DNA of 64,000 bases from an uncultured Lachnospiraceae bacterium (GTDB lineage Bacteria; Bacillota; Clostridia; Lachnospirales; Lachnospiraceae): the NCBI GenBank assembly GCA_944380605.1, contig CALWIA010000003.1:1-64000 (forward strand). Reading direction: 5' to 3'. Below the pieces are notes generated by a model. It made no database searches and was not told the origin of the DNA. It worked only from the letters and a program-made list of their open reading frames with translations. The first letter of the stretch is position 1. Every line of letters starts with the position of its first letter. Positions 53,980 through 62,896 of this stretch are shown here, piece after piece. A program made the position numbers and the translations under genes.

Positions 53980-54006
53980 CCGCCTCTCCTCCTCTCCGTC
54001 CTGCTT

Positions 54007-54231
54007 TTACACGTCTTTTACGCCGCCGTATTTTTTTCCGAGATCCGTTATGGAACCATCCGGCTCCTGGATGGAAATGATGTTTAAGTTGGAGCGCATG
54101 CTGGCCCGAATAGCCTCAATATAGTCCCGGCGCAGAGACGCCTGCTCCTCCTTCTCCTCTTCCGTCAGTCCCACCGCCTGGGATTTGTGATACAGCGTGT
54201 TGATGCGGTCAATCATTTCCTGTGTAATCAT
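54007..54231 (-). CDS. DUF896 (YnzC/UPF0291) family protein
   Basis: A 74-residue helical protein. The family core IDRINTLYHKSQAVGLTEEEKEEQASLRRDY is obvious (shown here as short parts: INTLYHKSQ, LTEEEKEEQ, LRRDYIEAI). I chose ATG 54231, which follows a strong GCGGAGGAAACC; the ATG at 54267 touches the proB stop and lacks a good site. In Bacillus, YnzC is encoded in the yneA-yneB-ynzC SOS locus; here it is instead between proB and proA. Function unknown. Confidence 0.88.
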   Translation of the reverse strand: MITQEMIDRINTLYHKSQAVGLTEEEKEEQASLRRDYIEAIRASMRSNLNIISIQEPDGSITDLGKKYGGVKDV

Positions 54232-54266
54232 GGTTTCCTCCGCGTTGATTTTTAACAGCCGATCCA

Positions 54267-55190
54267 TCAGCCGTACTCGTTGTTCAAATAATGCATCAGG
54301 TCAAAATCCATATTCCGGTGCGCGGTAAACAGCGTGCCTTTCCGGTTCCCCTGGGCGATTTCGTGGATGACCTCCACCTGATCCGCATTGGCGATCACCA
54401 TATCGGAACCGCTGTCGGTGGCAATCCGGGCTGCCGCCAGCTTGGCGGCCATGCCTCCGGTGCCCACGTCGCTGCCGGAGGTCTCTTTTCCCATGTCCAG
54501 CAGTTCCCGGGTAATCTCCGGCACAAAACTGATGAACCGGGCCTGGGAATTTTTGCGGGGATCATCGGAATACAGTCCGTCGATATCCGACAGCAGAATC
54601 AGCAGATCCGCGCCGATTAACGCCGCCACAATCGCCGACAGCCGGTCGTTGTCTCCGAAATTGTCCACCAGCGGGATCTCGGAGGTAGAAACCGTGTCGT
54701 TTTCATTGACAATGGGCACCGCTCCCAGCGCCAGAAGCTCGTCAAAGGTATTCTGGGCGTTGTAGCGAGAGGCGTCGTTGACCATGGTGTCTTTGGTCAG
54801 CAGAATCTGCGCCGCAATCTGGTTGTACTCGGCAAACATCCGCTGGTATACCATCATCAGCCTGGCCTGCCCCACCGCGGCAAACGCCTGTTTCTGGGCC
54901 AGGCTGTCCGGCTTTCCCTTGTGGTGAAACGCCTTCCGTCCCGCGGCGATGGCGCCGGAAGACACCAGCACCACTTCTTTGCCTTCTCCCTTCAGGTCGC
55001 TGATAATCCGCACCAGCCGCTCGATTTTCAGCAGATTCATATCTCCGGTCTCCGGATGGGTCAGCGAGGAAGATCCGATTTTGATCACCAGCCGCTTCTT
55101 GTTCTTCAGTTCCAGACGGGCGCGGGATTCCGCGTCCTGCCCCATCTCCTGCCGCGCCGCGGCCTGCGGCGCGTCCCCGTATCGTTCCAT
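54267..55190 (-). CDS. proB: Glutamate 5-kinase
   Basis: A 307-residue amino-acid kinase, first step of proline synthesis. Motifs: KKRLVIKIGSSSLTHPETG, VVLVSSGAIAAGRKAF, VPIVNENDTVSTSEI, FGDNDRLSAIVA and GTGGMAAKLAAARIA. The C-terminal PUA domain found in longer ProB enzymes is absent, making this the short form. ATG 55190 has AAGGATACAGGAT upstream; a later in-frame ATG (codon 16) is possible. Confidence 0.96.
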   Translation of the reverse strand: MERYGDAPQAAARQEMGQDAESRARLELKNKKRLVIKIGSSSLTHPETGDMNLLKIERLVRIISDLKGEGKEVVLVSSGAIAAGRKAFHHKGKPDSLAQKQAFAAVGQARLMMVYQRMFAEYNQIAAQILLTKDTMVNDASRYNAQNTFDELLALGAVPIVNENDTVSTSEIPLVDNFGDNDRLSAIVAALIGADLLILLSDIDGLYSDDPRKNSQARFISFVPEITRELLDMGKETSGSDVGTGGMAAKLAAARIATDSGSDMVIANADQVEVIHEIAQGNRKGTLFTAHRNMDFDLMHYLNNEYG

Positions 55191-55269
55191 ATCCTGTATC
55201 CTTCCTTATGTCCTTGGTATAGCCGTTTTCAGTATAGCAGAACGAAGGGCGTCTGTCATCTTTTTCTTT

Positions 55270-55746
55270 TTATACCACCATCACATCATCGTCGTGCAGC
55301 ATCAGATACGCGGCCGCGAACAGCAGGCCGCTGTACCGCTTCAGATCTTCCTCTTCCAGAACCAGTTCCTTGTTTCTGGACATCATACGGCGTATTTCTC
55401 CCAGCTGTCTTCCGTTTTCCAGTATGGCGAAGGTCCGGTTCTTTTTCTGCCGCAGCATCAGGGTTCTGTCCCCGGCCTCCAATTCCGTCTCCAGCGCCAT
55501 GGGAGGCCTGGCATATCCGGCCGCATCTTCCAAATACCGGATTTTGCAGTACGCCGGATTCCCTTCTGCTTCCTGGATCACCAGCGCTCCCTTTTCCCGC
55601 GTCACTTCATAACAGATTCCGCTCTCCGCGTCTTCCGCAGACAGCCGGCATCCGGAACACAGGCTTCTGCGGACCCTGCCTGCCAGATGATGTTCCTCGT
55701 CCCGGATCTCATAGGTTTCCAGTTTCCGCCTCACTGTATACTTCAT
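55270..55746 (-). CDS. Hypothetical protein, possibly tubby/LURP-one-like fold
   Basis: A 158-residue soluble protein with no firm family. It starts at ATG 55746 behind AGGAGGAAG and overlaps the transporter stop by 4 bases. Alternating short strands, such as KYTVRRKLETYEIRDEEH, GALVIQEAEGNPAYCKI and FAILENGRQLGEIRR, suggest a beta-rich fold like the tubby C-terminal/LURP-one group. That is a guess from pattern only. Coupling to the chromate-type transporter genes suggests a linked function. Confidence 0.65.
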   Translation of the reverse strand: MKYTVRRKLETYEIRDEEHHLAGRVRRSLCSGCRLSAEDAESGICYEVTREKGALVIQEAEGNPAYCKIRYLEDAAGYARPPMALETELEAGDRTLMLRQKKNRTFAILENGRQLGEIRRMMSRNKELVLEEEDLKRYSGLLFAAAYLMLHDDDVMVV

Positions 55747-56315
55747 GCAATTCTTCCTCCTATCCATAGAACGGCCATATTGATGATTCCAGCCAGCACC
55801 ATAACCCAGATGGGATTCATCTGGCGTTTTTTCAAAAGCAGCACGCAGACGCCAAACAAAACGGCCATCCGCCAGTTGGTCTGAGAAAGACGGATGGTTC
55901 CTTCTTCTCCCCACAGCGCCGCGGCCAGGATGGAAATGCCGGAAGAAGCGATCATCGCCACCACCGCCGGACGCAGCGAGTTTAAAATCTCCTGCAGCAG
56001 CGTCATATTCCGGTATTTCAGATACAGCCGGGCCAGAACGATGACAATCACCCCGGAAGGCAGCACACAGCCCAGAGTAGCCGCCAGGGCCCCTGAAACT
56101 CCGGCAATCCGGATTCCTACAAATGTCGCGGAGTTGATGGCAATTGGTCCCGGCGTCATCTGGGATATGGTGACCAGATCCATAAATTCCGTCATGCCAA
56201 GCCATCCGTTCGCGTCCACAACCTGGTTCTGGATCAGCGGCATCGCCGCGTAGCCGCCTCCAAAGCTGAACAGCCCGATTTGAAAGAAGCTCCAGAATAA
56301 TTTTAAAATGGGCAT
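55743..56315 (-). CDS. Chromate transporter (CHR) family subunit, second half
   Basis: A 190-residue membrane protein with five or six helices. The CHR motif FFQIGLFSFGGGYAAMPLIQ is at the N-terminus, and VTISQMTPGPIAINSATFVG follows. Short CHR proteins act in pairs that together make up the long form. It overlaps the partner gene by 13 bases. The transported anion may be chromate or another oxyanion; it cannot be decided from sequence. Confidence 0.88.
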   Translation of the reverse strand: MPILKLFWSFFQIGLFSFGGGYAAMPLIQNQVVDANGWLGMTEFMDLVTISQMTPGPIAINSATFVGIRIAGVSGALAATLGCVLPSGVIVIVLARLYLKYRNMTLLQEILNSLRPAVVAMIASSGISILAAALWGEEGTIRLSQTNWRMAVLFGVCVLLLKKRQMNPIWVMVLAGIINMAVLWIGGRIA

Positions 56316-56893
56316 TCCGTTTTCCTCCTTTTCTCCAGAAAGGTCCGCGCGATCCCCACAGCGATGCAGACCAGCACGATAACGGTTACGGGGATCCCAA
56401 AAACACAGGCTGCCAGAAAAGACGCTGCCATGATCCCTATGGAAATCCAGTTCCTTCCGTGCACAATTCCTCTTGCCATTTCATAAACAACCGCTGCGAT
56501 TACCGCTCCTACTCCCGCCTGCATGCCTTCCAGCATCCAGCTCACTGCCTGGCTGCTTCGGAACGCGTCATAGCAAATAGAGATCAGGGAAATAATCACA
56601 AACGGCGGAATTACCGTCGCCGCAATCGCAGTAATAGCTCCGGCAATTCCCGCCAGCTTGTATCCCACTGCTACAGCGCCGTTCACTGCCACAGCCCCTG
56701 GCGCCGACTGGGCAATGGCTACCAGATCCAGCATCTCCTCTTCCCCGATCCAGTGATACTCATCTGCGAATTTCTTTTTCATCAGGGTTACAATGACGTA
56801 TCCTCCGCCGAATGTAAAAGCGCTGAGATACAGCGCGGATACAAACAGCTTCCGCAGCACCACGCCTCTCTTTTCTCTTTCTTTTTCCTCCAT
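56303..56893 (-). CDS. Chromate transporter (CHR) family subunit, first half
   Basis: A 196-residue CHR protein, homologous to its neighbour: FTFGGGYVIVTLMKKKFADE near the N-terminus and AIAQSAPGAVAVNGAVAVGY. There are about six membrane helices. ATG 56893 follows AAAGGAGGATACCC. It is the first gene of the operon and divergent from a LysR regulator. Confidence 0.88.
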   Translation of the reverse strand: MEEKEREKRGVVLRKLFVSALYLSAFTFGGGYVIVTLMKKKFADEYHWIGEEEMLDLVAIAQSAPGAVAVNGAVAVGYKLAGIAGAITAIAATVIPPFVIISLISICYDAFRSSQAVSWMLEGMQAGVGAVIAAVVYEMARGIVHGRNWISIGIMAASFLAACVFGIPVTVIVLVCIAVGIARTFLEKRRKTECPF

Positions 56894-57005
56894 ATGGGTA
56901 TCCTCCTTTCCCTCCCCAGTATAATTCTTCTTGATTTATATGAAAAATACTATTATTCTATTATATATATAATAATTTTCTTATATAGAGAGGAGGATAC
57001 ATGCG
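56894..57005. promoter_or_regulatory. Divergent control region between chrA-type genes and lysR
   Basis: Reading leftward, TTTTCA (56946-56941) and TATACT (56923-56918) are 17 bases apart and could drive the transporter operon. A perfect 14-base palindrome ATTATATATATAAT lies at 56960-56973 and fits the T-N11-A style of LysR sites. The region is very AT-rich compared with its surroundings. Confidence 0.6.
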
Positions 57006-57878
57006 ATGACCCTTCGCCATATGAAGATCTTTGTCGCCGTATTTCAATACAGCAGCATCACAAAAGCCGCGGACAAACTGCACCTTGCGCAGCCTTCCGT
57101 CAGTTTTGCCGTAAAAGAACTGGAGGAATATTATGGAATCCGGCTGTTTGAACGTCTTGGGCGGCGGATTTCGCCTACCGAAGCCGGAAAAGAATTGTAT
57201 GGATACGCATTGCATATCGTATCTGAATTTGAAGAATTGGAAAAGAAAATCCGCAACTGGGACGCGCTGGGCGTCATACGGATCGGCGCCAGCATCACCA
57301 TCGGCACCCATCTGCTGCCGACGCTTCTGAAACAGTACCAGATCCGCGTTCCGGAACTTCGAATGGAAGTCAAAATCCGGCGTTCCGCGGAAATTGAACA
57401 ATTGATTCTGAATAACGACATCGATATCGGACTGATTGAAAATCAGCCGGAACACCCGGACCTGACTGCCGTTCCGTTTATGGAGGATACGCTGGAAGCC
57501 ATTGTCTCCAACAGCCATCCTCTCGCCGGCCGCAGCCAGGTAACGCTGAAAGAACTGGCGGAATACCCCTTTCTCATGCGTGAAAAGGGCAGTGCCGGCC
57601 GGGATATTCTGGACGCCTGCTTCGCCCTGGAACAGATTTCCGTCCGCCCCCTGTGGGAAAGCGCCAGCACCCAGGCCATTGTCCGGGCAGCGGCGGAGGG
57701 GCTCGGCGTCGCCGTCCTTCCGGCACTGCTGGTGCAGAAAAATGTGGAAGAAGAAACGGTCCGCAGGATTCCCTTCCCCCAGCCCCTGACCCGGAAACTG
57801 AATATCGTCTATCACAAAAGCAAATATCTGACCAGCCGCATGCAGGGCTTCATCCAGCTGTGCAGAACCGCCGGCTGA
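57006..57878 (+). CDS. LysR-family transcriptional regulator
   Basis: A 290-residue LysR regulator. The helix-turn-helix is residues 1-60 (YSSITKAADKLHLAQPSVSF); the co-inducer domain is residues 88-290. It starts at ATG 57006 behind GAGAGGAGGATAC. Divergent from the CHR transporter pair, so it likely controls that operon and itself; the inducer is unknown. Its 3' end overlaps the convergent oxidoreductase gene by 29 bases. Confidence 0.92.
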   Translation: MTLRHMKIFVAVFQYSSITKAADKLHLAQPSVSFAVKELEEYYGIRLFERLGRRISPTEAGKELYGYALHIVSEFEELEKKIRNWDALGVIRIGASITIGTHLLPTLLKQYQIRVPELRMEVKIRRSAEIEQLILNNDIDIGLIENQPEHPDLTAVPFMEDTLEAIVSNSHPLAGRSQVTLKELAEYPFLMREKGSAGRDILDACFALEQISVRPLWESASTQAIVRAAAEGLGVAVLPALLVQKNVEEETVRRIPFPQPLTRKLNIVYHKSKYLTSRMQGFIQLCRTAG

Positions 57879-59439
57879 TCTCTTCCGCCGCCCGCATGCC
57901 GTCCATAGCCGCCGACGTAATGCCGCCGGCATAGCCGGCGCCTTCCCCGCAGGGAAACACGCCCCGGATGGCGCTTTCCAGCCGCTCGTCCCTGGGCATG
58001 CGCACCGGGGAGGAAGTGCGGCTTTCCACTCCCGCCAGAATGGCGTCGTACCGGGAAAATCCCTGGATTTTCGTCTCAAACTGCTCCATGCCCTCCAGCA
58101 GGCTGCGGGACAGGTAATCCGGCAGCAGTTCCTGCAGATTGGCAAAGGCCCAGGCTCCCTTAAACTCCGGCTCCACGTCTCCCAGCTGCCGGCTTTCCCG
58201 GTTCTCCCGGAAGTCCCCGTACAGCTGAATGGGAATCTTTCCGTTTCCCAGCCGGTAGGCCAGCCGTTCCAGCTTTCTCTGGTATTCCACTCCCGCCAGC
58301 ACGCCGCTTCCGAAATCTTCCGGCGTCACCGTGACAATCAGGGCGCTGTTGGCGTTTCTGCCGCCCCGGTCGTGGTAGCTCATGCCGTTGACAGCCAGCA
58401 TCTCCGGTTCCGAAGAAGCATTGACCACATACCCGCCGGGACACATGCAGAAGGAATAGACCCCTCTGCCCAAACTGGACCGGGCCGTTACCTTGTAAGG
58501 CGCCGGCCCCAACGCGTCCCGGAAAGTTTTTCCGTACTGGGACTCGTTGATCATCGCCTGGGGATGCTGGATCCGCAGACCCACGGCAAACGCCTTGGGC
58601 TCCATGGGAATCCCCCGGTTCAAAAGCATGGCAAAGGTATCCCGGGCGCTGTGGCCGATGGCCGGGATCACCACCTGGACCTGCATCCGCTCTCTGCCGT
58701 TGATCTCCACCGCCGCTGCCGCCCCGTTTTCCACCAACAGGTCCGTCACCTGGGCGCCGAACCGCACCGTTCCGCCCAGTTCTTCAATTCTGCGCCGGAT
58801 GCCGGTGACCACCTCTCCCAGCACATCGGTGCCCACATGGGGCTTGTAGGAATACAGAATCGACGGATCCGCCCCGTATTCCGCCAGGATCCGGAACACC
58901 TGCTGCTGGCGGCCCAGCGGATCTTTTACCAGGGTGTTAAGTTTTCCGTCGGAAAAGGTCCCCGCTCCGCCTTCACCGAACTGCACATTGGAACCGGTAT
59001 CCAGAACCCCGGTCTTCCAGAAATGCTCCACCTTCTGCCTGCGCTGCTCCACCGCGTCTCCCCGTTCCAGAATCACCGGACAGAAGCCTGCCTGCGCCAG
59101 AAACAGGCCGCAGAACAGTCCCGCCGGCCCGCTGCCGATGATCACCGGCGGCACCCGCAGAACCTCTTTTCCGCCGCCAGGGAACACATAGGGGGTATCT
59201 TTGGCCAGGCAGATCTGCGGGCTTCTGGCCCGCTTTACCGTCTGTTCTTCCCGGTCGGTTTCCACATCCAGCGTATAGACATAGTGAATCTGATCCTTTT
59301 TTCTCGCGTCACAGGACTGTCTGCGAATAGTCAGAGACCGTATGGATTCCGGAGAAATCCGCAGCATCCGGGCCGCCTTTTCATACAGTTCCTGCCGGGT
59401 GTGGTCCACCGGCATCTTTACCTGGCTGATTCGTATCAT
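57850..59439 (-). CDS. FAD-dependent oxidoreductase (long form, uncharacterised)
   Basis: A 529-residue flavoprotein. About 90 N-terminal residues (ISQVKMPVDHTRQELYEKAA) form a small extra domain. The FAD loop is VIIGSGPAGLFCGLFLAQAG near residue 100, then NVQFGEGGAGTFSDGKLNT and the C-terminal GVFPCGEGAGYAGGITSAAM. The family is widespread in clostridia and unassigned. ATG 59439 follows GGAAAGGAACAG. It overlaps the next flavoprotein gene by 4 bases and LysR by 29. Confidence 0.88.
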   Translation of the reverse strand: MIRISQVKMPVDHTRQELYEKAARMLRISPESIRSLTIRRQSCDARKKDQIHYVYTLDVETDREEQTVKRARSPQICLAKDTPYVFPGGGKEVLRVPPVIIGSGPAGLFCGLFLAQAGFCPVILERGDAVEQRRQKVEHFWKTGVLDTGSNVQFGEGGAGTFSDGKLNTLVKDPLGRQQQVFRILAEYGADPSILYSYKPHVGTDVLGEVVTGIRRRIEELGGTVRFGAQVTDLLVENGAAAAVEINGRERMQVQVVIPAIGHSARDTFAMLLNRGIPMEPKAFAVGLRIQHPQAMINESQYGKTFRDALGPAPYKVTARSSLGRGVYSFCMCPGGYVVNASSEPEMLAVNGMSYHDRGGRNANSALIVTVTPEDFGSGVLAGVEYQRKLERLAYRLGNGKIPIQLYGDFRENRESRQLGDVEPEFKGAWAFANLQELLPDYLSRSLLEGMEQFETKIQGFSRYDAILAGVESRTSSPVRMPRDERLESAIRGVFPCGEGAGYAGGITSAAMDGMRAAEEISRRFCTAG

Positions 59440-60722
59440 CGCTTCTGTTCCTTTCCTGTCTTTCGTTCCAGCGCCGCCTTCGTCGCGCAGATGCCCGCCA
59501 GCCGCCCGCTGGACCAAGCCCACTGCAGATTATACCCTCCGCAGATGCCGTCCACGTCCAGAATCTCGCCGGCAAAAAACAGCCCCGGCACCAGCCGGGA
59601 TTCCATGGTCTCCGGGCATACCTGCCGGACGTCCACGCCGCCGCAGCAGACCTGGGCCTGATCAAAGGAATTGGTCCCGGTCACATGGGCTTCAAAAGAT
59701 GTGATCTGCCGGACCAGGGCTTCCCAGGCTTCTTTCGGGATCCGGGATACCGGTTCTTCCGGACGGATCCCCGCCCGGTAAAGCAGCGCCAGCCCCAGCT
59801 TCTGGTTCAGCAGGCCGTTTAAAAATCCGCCGGCCCCGCGGTCCGCCAGCTGCTTTCTCCGGCGGTTCAGAAACTTTGCCGCCTCCCACTCCTCAAACCC
59901 CGGCAGAAAGCTGACCGACGCCTTTACCTGCCGGCCCTTATGTAACGCGGCGGATGCGTACCGGCTCACCTGGAACACCGGGATGCCGGACAGCCCGTAT
60001 TCCGTCAGCTGCAGTTCTCCCTGATCCTGCGCTTCCCACGTCCAATTTCCCCGTCCGTCGCCGGAGTACAGCTGGATCCGTCCCTCCGCCCGCACGCCGG
60101 CCATCTGCCGGAAGTCTTTTTCCCGGCAGCGAAGCTGCACCAGCGCCGGCAGCGGCGTCTCAATCCGGTGTCCCAAGGAGCTGGCCAGCTGATATCCGCT
60201 GCCATCGGAACCGGTGGCCGGCGCCGCGCAGGACCCCGCCGCCAGAATCAGCGCCCCGGCTTCCAACGTCCCCCGGTCCGTCTCCGCCAGAAATCCGCCT
60301 TCCCGGCCGGCAAGACGCCGGATCTGACATCCGGTTTCCATCCGGACCTGCAGCCGGTTCAGTTCCAGAAGCAGCGCCTCCCGCACGGAAGCCGCCTGAT
60401 CCGAGTTGGGATAATAATATCCGTTTCTCTCCTTTGGCCATATCCCCAGTTCCTCAAAAAACGCCAGCGTCTCCTCTGCCGAAAACGCCTGCAGCGCCGC
60501 CGCCGGAAAATCCGGCTGCCCGCACCGGTAGCAGTCCGGCGTCTGCACCCGGTTGGTAAAATTGCAGCGGCCGTTTCCCGTAGACAGAATCTTCTTTCCC
60601 GGCCGGTCCATATGTTCTAAAAGCAGCGGCCGGGCGCCGCTTCTGGCCGCCCAGACCGCCGCCATCATGCCGGACGCGCCTGCGCCGACAATCAATACCT
60701 GTCCGTTTTTTTCTCCGCTCAT
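59436..60722 (-). CDS. HI0933/BaiN-family FAD-binding oxidoreductase
   Basis: A 428-residue flavoprotein with VLIVGAGASGMMAAVWAARSG, then PGKKILSTGNGRCNFTN, the diagnostic motif of the HI0933/YhiN family, and the C-terminal FAGEILDVDGICGGYNLQWA. The Clostridium BaiN protein in this family reduces bile-acid intermediates, but most members have unknown substrates. It is cotranscribed with the preceding long flavoprotein. Confidence 0.9.
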   Translation of the reverse strand: MSGEKNGQVLIVGAGASGMMAAVWAARSGARPLLLEHMDRPGKKILSTGNGRCNFTNRVQTPDCYRCGQPDFPAAALQAFSAEETLAFFEELGIWPKERNGYYYPNSDQAASVREALLLELNRLQVRMETGCQIRRLAGREGGFLAETDRGTLEAGALILAAGSCAAPATGSDGSGYQLASSLGHRIETPLPALVQLRCREKDFRQMAGVRAEGRIQLYSGDGRGNWTWEAQDQGELQLTEYGLSGIPVFQVSRYASAALHKGRQVKASVSFLPGFEEWEAAKFLNRRRKQLADRGAGGFLNGLLNQKLGLALLYRAGIRPEEPVSRIPKEAWEALVRQITSFEAHVTGTNSFDQAQVCCGGVDVRQVCPETMESRLVPGLFFAGEILDVDGICGGYNLQWAWSSGRLAGICATKAALERKTGKEQKR

Positions 60723-60763
60723 GCCGCTCCTCCATAGTCACACGCCGGAATCCGGCAGAATGT

Positions 60764-61144
60764 TCAGCTGGTATAGGATTCCAGATAGTGAAAGACGTCC
60801 ATCATCGAGGAAAACCAGATGCCGGCCCGCAGCCGGTCCTGTTCCTCCTCCGGAAAATCCGTAATGGGAATGTGGGTATACAGGCAGATGGTGGACTGAT
60901 CCTGGGCGAACACCAGCAGAAAACCGGTTTCCGATACCAGATAGTACCGCTCCGGCTGCGCCGCCGGTTCCACAAAATCCTGATTCACCACCAGCCTGGG
61001 TTCCGTTACCGTCTCCGTTTCATACACCGTATTGGGCACCGCAGGCTCCAGCCGCCCCCGGCCGCGGGATATCCCATATCCGGCCAGCAGACAGACTGCG
61101 GAAACCACCAAAAACAGAATCAGGCAGATACCATACTTTTTCAT
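60764..61144 (-). CDS. BofC C-terminal-domain-like membrane-anchored protein
   Basis: A 126-residue protein with an N-terminal membrane segment or signal (residues 5-24, GICLILFLVVSAVCLLAGYG). The exported part resembles the BofC C-terminal domain: RYYLVSETGFLLVFAQD, then ICLYTHIPITDFPEEEQDRL and a final FHYLESYTS. In Bacillus, BofC controls sigma-K checkpoint signalling; here the role is only inferred. ATG 61144. Confidence 0.75.
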   Translation of the reverse strand: MKKYGICLILFLVVSAVCLLAGYGISRGRGRLEPAVPNTVYETETVTEPRLVVNQDFVEPAAQPERYYLVSETGFLLVFAQDQSTICLYTHIPITDFPEEEQDRLRAGIWFSSMMDVFHYLESYTS

Positions 61145-61210
61145 GGAACAATTCCTCCTTACAGGTATAGTATCTGCCTGGATTTCCTCTTTTAATCACA
61201 AAACCGTCCA

Positions 61211-62896
61211 TCAGAGCAGATGCAGCCTCGCGGCGGCCCGGGCCAGTCTGGCCCCTCCCGGCATCTGCTTCAGTTCTCCGGCGCTGACGCCTCCCAGTTT
61301 CAGCAGCAGCACGAAATACACCGCCGCGGCCGCCGGAATGGCAAGCAGTGTCCCAGCCGCGCTGCCCAAGGCTCCCGCCGTCAGACGGTACACGCCGTAA
61401 GCCGCGGCTCCCATAACCGCGGAAGCCACAAGCGGCACCAGAAAGGTCCGGCGGATTTCCTGCCGGTACCGTTTATACCTGGCAATGGCCCTGGCGTTGA
61501 GAACGCAGACCATAAGCGCGAACAGGATGTTGGCGTACAGAACGCCGTAAATGCCCATACGGAACACCCGCAGCATCACATACAGGATCACGGTATGAAA
61601 CACCAGAGACACCGCCGCGTTGCGGATAGGCACCCGCATGCGGTTGATGCCCTGCAGCACCGCGTTGGTCACGGTGGACAGCGAATACACCACCACCGCC
61701 GAAGAGCCAAGAATCGTCATCCGGATCAGCATCGCATTGTCGCTTCCCGGAAACAGCAGGCCGCAGATGGGCGCCGCCAGCACCGTCAGCCCCACCGCAG
61801 AAGGAATGGCAATGATCATAGAAAAACGCACCGCGCTGGCGATTTTCCCCAGCACCTGTCTGCGGTCTCGTTCCGCCACAGCTCTGGAGAGGGACGGGAT
61901 CAGGGAAGAAGACAGGGAATTGGCCACTGCCACGGGAATGTTGAACAGCAGATGGTATTTCCCTGAATACACGCCCCAGTGGGCGGCGATCTCCTGCCCC
62001 TCGCCCAGCACCGTTTTTACCTGGCCGAACAGGATGTTATCCACCACGCTGACGCTGTTGTAGACGCCGCTGCTGACCACAATGGGCACCACGGTAAAAA
62101 ACAGAATGCCGGTAATGGTTCCGTAGCTTTCCACGGCGCCGCCCTTTTCCCGGCGGATCTGCCGCCGCAGGGACGGCCGGTATTTCAGCATCAGGAACAA
62201 AAACAGCAAAAGCGCCGTCAGTGCACCGGCTCCCGTTCCCAGTGCGCCTCCCGCCGCGCCGAACGCGTAGGAATACCCTTCCGCTCCGTACACCAGGTTG
62301 GAAACCGTCCCCAGGTCAAACAGGGACTTGGCCGCCAGCAGGCTGACCACCGCGTTGACCACCTGTTCAAAGATCTGGGATGCCGCCGTAGGAACCATAG
62401 TGGAATGTCCCTGAAAGAATCCCCGCAGCACGCCCAGATAGGCCATAATCCAAATGGTAGGCGCCAGCACCCGCAGCGCGTAGGCGCTCAGCGGCATGCG
62501 GATCACCTGCCCGGCGAAAAAGTCCGCGCCGAACCACAGCACGGCAAACCCGGCGGCGCCGGCGGCCGTGGCATAAAACAGAGAGGCCCGCAGGATGCGG
62601 ACCATGTTCCGGTACTGTCCTTTCGCCAGCCGGGCGGACACCATCTTGGATACGGCCACCGGCAGGCTGTAGGAAGAAAGAATCAGCAGAATGGCGTAAA
62701 TGTTGTATGCCGCGCTGTAGTACCCGTTCCCCTCATCTCCAATAAAGTTGGCCAGGGGAATCCGGTAAAACATGCCGATCAGCCGGACCAGGATCCCTGC
62801 CAGCGCCAGGATGCTGCCCTGCACAATAAAGTTGGAGGGCTCTCTTGCCGCCGTTTCCCTTCCCCTGCTCCGTGGTTTTCTAGTCGTTCTTTCCAT
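61211..62896 (-). CDS. SpoVB/MurJ-like polysaccharide flippase
   Basis: A 561-residue membrane protein with about fourteen helices, of the MOP superfamily. Typical parts: GILVRLIGMFYRIPLANFIGDEG, YNIYAILLILSSYSLPVAVSKMVS and GVLRGFFQGHSTMVPTAASQ. Such proteins flip lipid-linked cell-wall or exopolysaccharide precursors; SpoVB acts in spore cortex formation. The N-terminus is basic and soluble. It overlaps the DUF3048 gene by 17 bases. Confidence 0.92.
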   Translation of the reverse strand: MERTTRKPRSRGRETAAREPSNFIVQGSILALAGILVRLIGMFYRIPLANFIGDEGNGYYSAAYNIYAILLILSSYSLPVAVSKMVSARLAKGQYRNMVRILRASLFYATAAGAAGFAVLWFGADFFAGQVIRMPLSAYALRVLAPTIWIMAYLGVLRGFFQGHSTMVPTAASQIFEQVVNAVVSLLAAKSLFDLGTVSNLVYGAEGYSYAFGAAGGALGTGAGALTALLLFLFLMLKYRPSLRRQIRREKGGAVESYGTITGILFFTVVPIVVSSGVYNSVSVVDNILFGQVKTVLGEGQEIAAHWGVYSGKYHLLFNIPVAVANSLSSSLIPSLSRAVAERDRRQVLGKIASAVRFSMIIAIPSAVGLTVLAAPICGLLFPGSDNAMLIRMTILGSSAVVVYSLSTVTNAVLQGINRMRVPIRNAAVSLVFHTVILYVMLRVFRMGIYGVLYANILFALMVCVLNARAIARYKRYRQEIRRTFLVPLVASAVMGAAAYGVYRLTAGALGSAAGTLLAIPAAAAVYFVLLLKLGGVSAGELKQMPGGARLARAAARLHLL

